From NCBI GenBank assembly GCA_027924585.1, contig BSBM01000600.1, forward strand, positions 15,869,001-15,933,000: DNA of 64,000 bases, read 5' to 3'. The stretch comes from Larix kaempferi. Taxonomy: Eukaryota > Streptophyta > Pinopsida > Pinales > Pinaceae. Positions within the stretch are counted from its first letter, which is position 1; each line of letters begins with the position of its first letter. The position numbers and the translations under genes were made by a program. The notes beneath the pieces are model-generated. The model made no database searches, had not been told where the DNA came from, and saw only the letters and a program-made list of their open reading frames with translations. Of this stretch, positions 55,398 to 64,000 are shown in pieces.

Positions 55398-56601
55398 GGG
55401 GTGATTCCATGAAGATGGGTAACTCTTTTTGGCCAAATATGATGGTGAAAAACAAAAATTTTACCCATGTATTAAATTGAATCCCTCGAAACTCATACTT
55501 GCCACATGAATTTTGACATGCGGTTGAAAAACGAAATGTAGAGAATTATGTTGGCTTTCCAATGATATTTTTTCCCAAATATACCAATGTCATATATCAT
55601 GTCGAATTTTCATTTAATGAAACATGTGTACTTAAAAATTTGAAGAGCAATTAACAAGTAGTTTGTGTGCGTGCACAATAATTTAATGTTAAAGTAATAA
55701 TTTTAAAAAATGAAATATGTGAACATGATCTAGACAGAATGCACTAGGGTTTACATATTTTTCTTTTAATGTTTCTCGAAAAAATATATTTATTATTATT
55801 TTTCGAAAATGACCAATGAATATTTAAGTCGCATTTTGCACACACGTGTGTGTGCACGAAATATTTTGATTTTTTACATAATTTGCAAAACTAAAAATAC
55901 CATTTTAAAGAAGACGCGTTTATCTAGGGCTTGTGTATTTTTTCAAATTTTTTGGATGTGTATTTTGAATTTTGTGGATTTATCTTTGAGCTCAATCAAA
56001 GTTGTTGACAAGGTTTTTTAGGGCAAGTTTTAGTAGAAATTTAAAAACAAAAGACATATGAAGATAAAAATTCATAAATTTTATATATCTGGATAAAGGA
56101 TTCGTTGACGAATCTAATGGTATCAAGTCGGCTCATTAATGAGCATTTAATGACATGGTTTAACTCTGTGGAAGGCAGACAAAACTTTCATTCTGCAATG
56201 AAAAGGGCTCTCTGCCTGTTTTTTAAGCCCTCGATTGAGCTAAATACCTCGATCGAGGGTTTACCAACACCTCGATTGAGGGTTTAACAAGACCTCGATC
56301 GAGGGCCTAAAATGAGCCTTTTTATGTTTTTCAAAAGCTAGATCGAGCTTTTGTGAGCTTTTCAAAAGCTCGATTGAGGGTTTTAAAAGCTAGATCGAGC
56401 TCTTGTTTCAACCCTCGATCAAGGTCTTTTAAAACCCTCGTTCGAGGTATTTTAAGACCCTCGATCGAGCTTTTAAAACCCTCGATCGAGATTTTAAAAC
56501 CTCGATCGAGGGCTTGAAAATACCTCGATCGAGGGTTCGAAAAATAATTTTTTTAGCTTCCATCTGCCAAAAATGGTGAACCACCTTCGTGGAATCACCC
56601 C
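55398..56601. mobile_element. Non-autonomous terminal-inverted-repeat element, 1.2 kb
   Basis: The left end GGGGTGATTCCATGAAGATG and the right end in reverse, GGGGTGATTCCACGAAGGTG, match at 18 of 20 positions, and similarity continues to about 37 bp (both reach TTTTTGGC). The element is absent from the first copy of the block, where the site reads GTCTAGGTATC. Because the site and ends overlap in a palindrome, the duplicated target is TA, CTA/TAG or CTAG. No transposase frame exists. The interior holds 13 CTCGATCGAG-like palindromes. The superfamily is uncertain. Confidence 0.82.
56215..56540. repeat. Array of CTCGATCGAG palindromes inside the TIR element
   Basis: Thirteen modules of the self-complementary decamer CTCGATCGAG or one- to two-base variants (CTCGATTGAG, CTAGATCGAG, CTCGTTCGAG, CTCGATCAAG) sit 20-40 bp apart. 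They are usually flanked by GGGTTTTAAAA or AAAACC. They fill the last quarter of the element next to its right end. Confidence 0.9.
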
Positions 56602-59600
56602 TAGGTATCTTTATATGATCATCCCCGATGCTCTGCGGAATGACTCCACACATTGAGATCAACTGGGGCATCCCATTCTATGGATGATGTGATTGGTTTC
56701 ATGGAATCCCATCCCAATCCACACTCTCAATTTCCTCTCATTATAAGTAGTTATTTGTATGGTAATCCCATGAGTATTGAGCACCATAATTAGGGACCAC
56801 CCTTGGCACCTTATTATCCCTGATTCTTCATGCTCATCCCCTCATGTAGGGATGAGTACCTCCTACTTGGATCCTCCTTTGGTCCCCCATGTCATGGTAC
56901 GTCATGTAGTGGTACTATGTGTATCGGTGCTTCTACCATATATGTGGCACCTTAAACCATTAACCCTTACTATCAATTCCTTATCCCTCTGCTAGCCCCT
57001 CTAGCGTAGCCACACCTCGTGGCTCCCACTTTTCCTCAAGGAAAAGTTTAGGATAAAAAAATTATGACTTCCCCATCTACACCTAGTAACCAACAAGCAC
57101 AACCCAATCCTAAGCAAAAGAATAATACGGGGAAGAAAAAGGGTAAAAAAACAATAGGAAGGATGAGGCCAACCCCTAATCCTCCTTCTAACACTGAAGG
57201 TAATGCAAAACCTCATGAATAAAGATTAGAATAAATCCCCCAATAAGGGTAAGAAACTCCACATATAGACTAATCAATTGTGTTCCTTTCATAGAGTTTA
57301 TGGATATTACAGTCACCATTGTTTTCACCTTTCCAGGGTTCACCAACTGTGGGATGATGCCAACAAACATGAAACTACTAATGCCTCCCAAGGGAAAAAT
57401 GACACTCCACCCCTTGTGCTGAAAAATATATCCTCCTCACACGGGATGGTTACAACACACACCCCACGCTGTCGTACCCTTCTTATCCATCTACACCAGG
57501 TCATCCCAATGATCCTTCTTTTTAGAACATCTACATGAACTCCATCTACACCAACCTTTAGACATGGCATAATCAATATAGTCCATCAATCGAAATTCCC
57601 AATCCTGATAAGTGAAAGGATCCTCCTCTACCAGAGGGACCATTAAACCTACTACACCATATTGTGAATCCTCTTCCAAATATCCCCAATATCCATTTTC
57701 ACTATACTTCCCATAACCCCAATGTTAGAGTCGTTCCTAACTATAATGTTGTGGATGACTTGGCCAATCCATTGTTTCCATGTTGACTTTGGATTCTCTT
57801 CAAAACTATCACATGCAGTGCAAAGTATCATTGTATGAATTGGGTGCGATCAATCCTTCTAAAGCTCATCCAATGACCTTTGATTTAGATTGAGTGGAGC
57901 TCTTCATGCATTATTCTGTTTCATTTTAGATCTCGGTTACTGTTAAGAATTTGATTATTCATTGATGCATCATTGATCATGGTGCCTCCACTTAGGTCAT
58001 ATCTAGTCATGTATGAGAGAAGATCAACTTGAATGATTTAGTGTCATCCCTTATGATGGTACACACATACGATGGTCGTCCTACTCAACTGTAAAGTATC
58101 CTTTGGAACATACCCATCCAAATTGTGGGAAATATGACCCTGATAGACATCGAAGTTGTCGACACCTAGTTATATTAAAACCTTCTCCTTGGCCATAACT
58201 ACATGTATGTTATAAAAGAAGTTACCTCAACGTTTTTTATAATTACGATATTTTCCCATGAAGGAAATATCATCACACTTGGTCAAATCACCTATTATGA
58301 TCCCAAGGGGTTGTATTGTATAGACCATGTCTTGCTTATAGTTGAATGTGGAATTTCTACCTTCATTCACAAGTGTCGGTCCTAGAGTTTTCCAAGACAC
58401 CTCCCTTGTTAAAACCTCTTATGGCCCTCCTCTGCTTACCTCCAAACTAAATATCTTAGAGTTGTGCAGAATCACTTCTGAGAAAAACCTATCTCAACCA
58501 TAACCACCTCCTAGTCCCACCTTTATAATAATACACCTATGGTTAAGAGTTCCAATACATCAAGTCTTGTTCCTCTTCCCCCCTCCTAGCATTTTGTGTT
58601 AATCCCTATGATGGATACTCTTAACCTTCTAGGGATTACTCTAAGCCTCCTAGTTTGGTACCTTATCCCACCAAACCTCCCACTGATTCCATAGGTTGTC
58701 TTAACACATGTACAATCGATCAATACTTCAAATCCCCCACCACCCATGGTTACAAAGTAGGACACCCCCTCCACTCAACCTTCCTCTAGAAATACGGTTA
58801 GAGGTAAGACCAAAAATGTGACAGCACAACTTGCCCTAGACATGGCCATGAACCCTCCTACCACTGCACCTTCTAGATCCCCTACGCCATGCATTATGTG
58901 TGATATCTTGGGTCACACCACCCATTAGTGTCTAGAATTAATGGATTTGCGTACCCATATCCACAACCATGAAGATAAAAATTCTACAACTACCCATTTG
59001 GTTCACATCACTCTTCGCGATACTACCATGCAATGCAACAAGGAATTGCATACCAACCATTTGTGTGCATTGTATGGAATTTATGGTCATTAATCGCATC
59101 ATTGCACCAATATCTAGTATCTTTGGGAAAATTTGGATGACCTCATGTGTAGATCCCATGAATATTAGGTCATTGTCATGGAGGAGGTACTTCCACCTAC
59201 TCTATCATTGGAAGGAATGATTTACATTTATTACATTTCTTCCTTTAGCAAGGGTTCCTCTTCTACCCCTTCTTCTTCCATGTCCAACCTTGTGAATGTG
59301 GACCCCTTATCCACCACCACCATTTTGGAGCAACGAGGAAATCCTTAAAGCCCTTACTATTCCTAACTTCCTATGGGATGATATGCACCACCACACATAC
59401 TTCAACCCTTAGGAATCCTCACCAGAAGGCTTGTCTTTAGACAAATTAACCATCAAGTTGAAATACTTTATTCCCAATAGGCATGTTGATTGGTTCAATA
59501 AATATATCCCTATTCTAAATTTATTTGAAGAAGGTAACATGGATAATATCTCTCCCAGCATGTAAGTGGATATTTTGGTTAAACTCGTTGTCACTGAGAG

Positions 59601-59640
59601 CATCTTTTTCGGTGATTCTCACCCACCCCCTTCAATGTTC
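56602..59640 (+). pseudogene. Gypsy gag-protease relic with three zinc knuckles (second copy)
   Basis: Colinear with 35672-38730: knuckle 1 CSFHRVYGYYSHHCFHL (57281-57331), protease-like IIDHGAST (about 57968-57992), LGQITYYDPKG (about 58280-58310), knuckle 2 CIMCDILGHTTH (58890-58925, its last cysteine now follows a stop), a degenerate knuckle 3 near 59060-59110, and EEGNMDNISP (59526-59556). Full of stops. It ends at the same point before RT as the first copy. Confidence 0.82.
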
Positions 59641-60168
59641 ATATTTTGAATGTTAGGTAAATGGGTATTAAGTTTTTGGAGATTATTTAAGGAGAAAATC
59701 GAGGTATTAATCCCTAAATGAGTATGATAGGAATCCATTCCCAAGAATAATGCCTTGTAACAAAACACATAACCTCCAAATGGGATATTTGGCCTCAAAA
59801 TGGGGTTATCATCACCATTATAATTTTCAATTGCAAGGTGTGGGTCACATGGTTCTCAACATGGTGGAGGAAAGATACCTACATCTTACACCTTAAAGGA
59901 ATATTTTCTGCATTGAGGGCCAAGAAAAACACCTTGAACCAACATGCATGACCTCCTAAGGGGACTGCTTTCATCTTAGTGGGCATATTGGCACCATTAA
60001 GGAGTTTAGAGAACTAGGTAGTAATTTGAAGGTTTGTACAAAGGATATTTAATGAAACTTAGACCTTAGTCCTACAAGGTAGCTTCTAATACTCAAGGGC
60101 CATGAATGATGACTCAAACCATTGATGTCATCTATATATGGAATGCTCTTCCTTCAAGTTATAATATG
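59641..60168 (+). repeat. Satellite-like tail of the second copy
   Basis: It matches 38725-39215 (for example GTTAGGTAAATGGGTATTAA and CACCTTGAACCAACATGCAT). It ends at TATAATATG where copia D inserted; the uninterrupted sequence in the first copy is ATAATATGGGCACC at about 39205-39218. Confidence 0.75.
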
Positions 60169-60772
60169 TGTTGAGATATTGTAACTTCAAAGAATATTAT
60201 ATTTGTACTTTATTATTCTGGAGATGTTTCATTCCTCCGTGAAGATCTTATTGTATATCCGGAGATGTTTATACCTCCGTCGGAATGTGGTAACTCGGGT
60301 TATTAGACTTCCCTAGTAGGGGTCGGCCCTGTATGTGTTATGTGGGTCAAAGGGTTATTAGACCACCCTAGAGGGGTCGGCCCAGTTAGTTGTAGTGGGG
60401 TATTTAACCTATTGGTTAAATACGAGCCTACGTGTACTTGTGTAAAATACATATCAGAGTAATGTATAAATAGAGGAGGTGTGTTCCTCATTATACACAC
60501 TCACTCACTTGAGAAAGGCGCATTTGTGGAGGAGAGGTCTGCTGTGGAGGAGAAGGAGCTTATGCTCAGGGTTTGCATCTTTGTATATTGCTGGTCATCT
60601 ATATTGAGGAAGCTTTACTGGGTTTTCTACCCCATGAGGGTTTCCCAGGATAAATCTCTGTCTCTTGTGTTTATGCTATGCTTGTTGTTTCTTCAGTGAT
60701 CCTGTATATGCTATTATTGTGAAATGGAATGTAATGCTACTATTTTCTGTCTTAGCATATTGAATTTTAACA
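60169..60772 (+). repeat. 5' LTR of copia D
   Basis: 604 bp, ends TGTTGAGATATTG and TTTTAACA. TATA box TATAAATAG at 60465-60473. It shares its start, end and several blocks with the copia A and copia B LTRs, including GGTCGGCCC motifs near 60320 and 60376. Confidence 0.93.
60465..60473 (+). promoter_or_regulatory. TATA box of copia D
   Basis: TATAAATAG about 300 bp before the LTR end. It is the likely start signal for the element's RNA. Confidence 0.7.
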
Positions 60773-60784
60773 TGGTATCAGAGC
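60773..60784 (+). promoter_or_regulatory. Primer binding site of copia D
   Basis: TGGTATCAGAGC immediately after the LTR, a perfect match to the initiator tRNA-Met 3' end. Confidence 0.93.
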
Positions 60785-63549
60785 TAACCTGAAGGAAGAC
60801 AAGGTATGGCACTAAAGACACTTGCTTTACTTACGACATTTTGAAGGTTAGGGTTTTACATAGCAAAAACCAGTCATCGTAGCACTTTCGCTATAAATCC
60901 GTTTTGGCGAAGTTTTCGGATCTGAAATTGTTACAGGACGAAGCTAAGATCTCCAGGTACCTTGTGTCCAAAGGACAACCTCTAATTCGTTGTACTTTGT
61001 GATTTATGATCTGTACAATATAGGGTTTCTGCCTCTTCCAGATCTGAGTCAAAATCAGGTGACCTTGGGAAAAAGGTCATATCTTGGGATAGGAAGCTCC
61101 AAATGAAATTTCGTAAAAAGTGACAGGTAGTACACAGTCTGCACTATCTCAGAAAACTTTTTCAGAGGCCGAAGTTGAACCAGTGACACGTGGCACGCCG
61201 TACAAGTGCGCTCTCCTGTATTATCCCATAAACAGGTCACGTTGCGACACTTGGCATAACTCTCTCTCAGAAAATCCAATTGAGGTAAAACCTGTCAGGA
61301 TGGAAAGATAACAGGCCGAGCTATCTCAGAAAACGTTTTTAGAGGCCGAAGGTCAAACAGTGACACGTGGCACGCCGTACAAGTTCGCTCTCCTGTATTT
61401 TCCCAAAACAGGTCACGTTGCGACATTTGGCATAACTCTCTCTCAGAGAATCCAATTGAGGTCAGACCTGTCAGGATGGAAAGATAACAGGTCAGGCTAT
61501 CTCAGAAAACTTTTTCAGACCCTGTGGATCAAAAATTTCGGAGTTACACCAGAAACAATCAGGTACATATTTCTGTCAAAAACAGAATTATTTTTGGTAC
61601 CTTCATTCATGGCTTCCGGAATTTAGGGCTTTGAAGAAAGTTGAAATTTTTGTAATCGGAGACCACGGCTAGATGCTACTCATCAAAATAGAAATTTAGA
61701 GACCAAGATCAGAATTTTTGGTTGGGCAGAAGACCGGGCTTGATTAGACCCTAGTTCGGGACTTTGATCAGAAAAGCGGAAAATTAGGGCTTCTGTAAAA
61801 ATGGGAATTTTTTGAAATCTGTGACCACGGCTGGAAGCTCCTCAGAATAATAAAAGCTTAGAGCTTTGGATCAAACTTTTTGATGGGGCAAAAGAGTGGG
61901 CTTCATCAAACCCCAGTTCAGGGTCACGTCCAGTGAATCCGAAAGTTTCAAAGGCAAAATTGAGGAGTAAAACTTTGCAGTTTTCAAATTCTGAATATAT
62001 CAGTTTGATCAGCTCATCAAGGCGCATATCTCTATCCTTTCGGAAGTTTGAAATTCAAAGTTTGAATTTTTGGGGTTTCTCTGACAAACCCATATCCAGT
62101 TCCAGGTCCAGTTCTTGCAAATCAAGTGGATAGGGTTAATCCTAGAAGAAGATAGATTGGTCACCTACATAAGAGAAAGAGTTCATGTTTCAGAGGGAGA
62201 TGAGGCTAAGGCTTTACATAAGGAGATTACAAGCGATCTCGACAGGTATGACTCATCGAGGTATGTTTTGAGATTTGTTCATAATTAAGTTTATGGTATG
62301 TTTGTCTTCATGTTATTACAGTTAGTACAATCTTGATTCTAGATTTGTTGTATCACCTTAACAAAATTTTGAATGCATGATAGAAGATATTCATTGGTTA
62401 GGGTATTGACACTTATGATTGTACTAATGCATTATGGTGTTGTGTAAGGTTGAGGTTGTCTACTAACAAGATACAGGTACATCACAAAAGACAAATCAGG
62501 CTCCATGACCATGAAAACATGAAGACAAAGACTCATCCATAATCTTTGTTCTACTTACGAGGTATGTATGACTTTGTTATATTATGCTTAACCTATGAGA
62601 CATGCAGGTTCTAGCTCAGGATCTCTAAATCATTGAAGAGATTGTTTAGGTATGTTGTACATAACCAAGTAGGTATACTAATCCAGGTATGTTTCCCATG
62701 AATCTTACCTTGTGTTAGGATCCCTTATATAAGTATACTTGGAATGATTGGTTATGCTTATTCATAAAGTTAGTAATCAAGGGATTATGCATATTATATC
62801 TTTTATCAATGATATGCATGAGTAAAAGAAGACTTCCCTGAAATCTTGAATACTAATGTTTATTAACTATAATCATGACTATATGTTTTCAAGATTATTT
62901 AGTTTTGATAGCATTTAGAATATACTAATGAGTGTATGTTTGTGTATGAGATCATGAGGATGACTCTTGAGCATGCACAGTGGTACATAATGAATAGAAG
63001 TTCAAAAGACATACAGAAGATCAAGCAGGAGGCAGCCACACAAACATAAAAGATAAGTATTTGAGTTGCTATTTGAAATAGTAATGATATTGCCTGCATG
63101 CATATTTGTATTCCTAGAATATATAATGCTGAGCGTAAACATTCATAGAGCATTGAACAGTATACAACTAATGTGCATATGTTTGGACAAACATTCCATT
63201 GTTGCTTGAAACCTCCTTGCTGACATGCTGAGAGTTGTGCACACTCTCGATAGTATGTTCTGGTAGAGATGGAAGGCATCTAGATAGCCACTGTATGCAT
63301 ATAGGATATGGGAAAGTGTTGTGCCAAAGTATTGGTCAAAATAGTTGCATCACTATGTAAATGATACCTGTATGCATAATGAGTTATCTTTTGATGATTA
63401 TGAAGTATTACTAATCATGTACTTAATTTTGATTTGTAGGAAAGGTCATGAAGAATGATGGACATCGTACAAGTGGTGGATGTTCAAACAAGAAGATTTA
63501 CAAATCAAACAAAATATAGAAGGCTCATGGCTAGAAGATTCTCTTAGAA
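60785..63549 (+). other. Copia D leader
   Basis: About 2.8 kb without a domain-bearing frame. Blocks conserved with copia B include 62120-62265 and 62400-62700, and 63180-63300 (CTTGCTGACATG, GTTGTGCACACTCT, GAGATGGAAGGCATCTAGA). AGGTATG motifs occur near 62244, 62259, 62560, 62648 and 62685, each following CAG, GAG or TAG. Acceptor-like ATGCAG (62604-62609) and TTTGTAG (63434-63440) also occur. This suggests a spliced or formerly spliced leader; not proven. Confidence 0.65.
61144..61496 (+). repeat. 177-bp tandem duplication in the copia D leader
   Basis: Units 61144-61320 and 61321-61496 both begin CTATCTCAGAAAAC and contain CAGTGACACGTGGCACGCCG and CAGGTCACGTTGCGACA. A third start (CTATCTCAG) lies at 61497. 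Copia B has a single unit (34480-34640, minus strand). Confidence 0.92.
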
Positions 63550-64000
63550 AGGGGAAGAGAATTACGACAAGATGTTTGCTCCAAGTATGGTGTAATTAAA
63601 GAAGAAGTATGAATCAGGTTCTGTATAGGTACCTAGGATCGATAATATTTTGATAAGCTTAATATGGGTGATGTGGATCTCAACCTTTGCTACAAGGTTG
63701 AATAAGATACACATATGACATGGATGCAAGAAGGAATTCACCACAGAGTTCGAATGATATTGAGGCTCATATCAGTAGACCCATCTAACGAGAGATGGCA
63801 CAGATAGATATGCAGAAGATCATTCAATACAGAAATGAAAAATGAAAGATCTCAAATTGATGCTTTACTTCCTAGGTCTGGAAGTATAGCAAGGCTCAGA
63901 AGGAATATTTCTCAACCAGGGAAAGTATGATGAGAAATATGACTTAAGGTGTTGGAATGGCCACTCTTATGGATTCCAACTTGAAGCTGTTAGGGGATAA
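63550..64000 (+). pseudogene. Copia D reverse transcriptase remnant
   Basis: The plus strand shows ENYDKMFAPSMV (about 63557-63592; compare Y.ETFAPV), then scrambled sequence shared with copia A. DLKLMLYFLGLEV and GIFLNQGKY follow at about 63860-63930, then a MAT.MDSNLKLL-like block near 63955-63995. Stops and frameshifts throughout; no YVDD motif is visible. Confidence 0.82.

Larger units (their letters stand above)
60169..64000 (+). mobile_element. Ty1/copia retrotransposon D, 5' part
   Basis: A plus-strand element starting at 60169 and running past the window end: 5' LTR 60169-60772, primer site, about 2.8-kb non-coding leader, then a broken RT. The 5 bp before it, ATATG, should recur after its 3' LTR. 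The leader is homologous in reverse to copia B 32460-35008 and the RT remnant matches copia A 60-240. No gag, protease or integrase lies between the primer site and RT. Confidence 0.92.

Noticed and set aside
56429-56671. Minus-strand frame with repeated SRSRVLK-type peptide
   Set aside because: It arises from the CTCGATCGAG palindrome array in the TIR element; not a protein gene.
60773-60784. tRNA-like sequences next to LTRs
   Set aside because: These are 12-base primer sites only; no cloverleaf can be formed, so no tRNA genes are called.

Overview
The window is nuclear DNA from a land plant with a large, repeat-dominated genome. The evidence is plant-type Ty1/copia and Ty3/gypsy elements nested in one another, CACTA-type transposon ends, an Agenet-domain gene with a short plant-style intron, and an antisense plant-mobile-domain reading frame. 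I cannot name the species. Roughly 95% of the bases belong to mobile elements, their relics or their tandem repeats. Only one locus, the Agenet-domain gene at 48.3-49.2 kb, looks like an intact host gene.

Layout. 1-3225 is the 3' end of a degenerate copia element (A) with five tandem-repeat arrays and a 3' LTR. From 3858 a degenerate block begins that also occurs at 51.9-60.2 kb. It holds a CACTA end, a gypsy gag-protease relic with three zinc knuckles, and a satellite-like tail. In its first copy the block is split by several insertions: a gypsy RT fragment; gypsy element 1 (5387-26967, minus strand, target duplication GTTTT), itself split by gypsy element 2 (8490-23205, minus strand, target duplication CCTTT); and copia element B (29104-35671, minus strand, target duplication GTCTA/GTATA). 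The satellite-like tail (38.7-47.1 kb) carries a plastid-like fragment and copia element C (40081-45243, minus strand, target duplication CCTTA), the most complete element here.

47.1-51.9 kb is the only stretch of probable host sequence: an AT-rich flank with a hairpin, the Agenet gene and an eroded copia relic. The second copy of the block (51938-60168) is interrupted by a 1.2-kb terminal-inverted-repeat element (55398-56601) carrying a run of CTCGATCGAG palindromes. Copia element D begins at 60169 and runs off the window.

How the parts relate. Gypsy 2 belongs to the same lineage as the gag-protease relic in the duplicated block. All three copies place CCHC knuckles after the protease, an unusual order. 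Gypsy 2 also carries, antisense to pol, a plant-mobile-domain frame with its own TATA box and a GT-AG intron. Copia A, B and D form one family. B and D lack gag, protease and integrase and instead carry a shared ~2.5-kb leader ahead of RT/RNase H. Reading frames in all elements contain stops or frameshifts; copia C is the least damaged. All coordinates come from reading the sequence by eye, with no alignment software.
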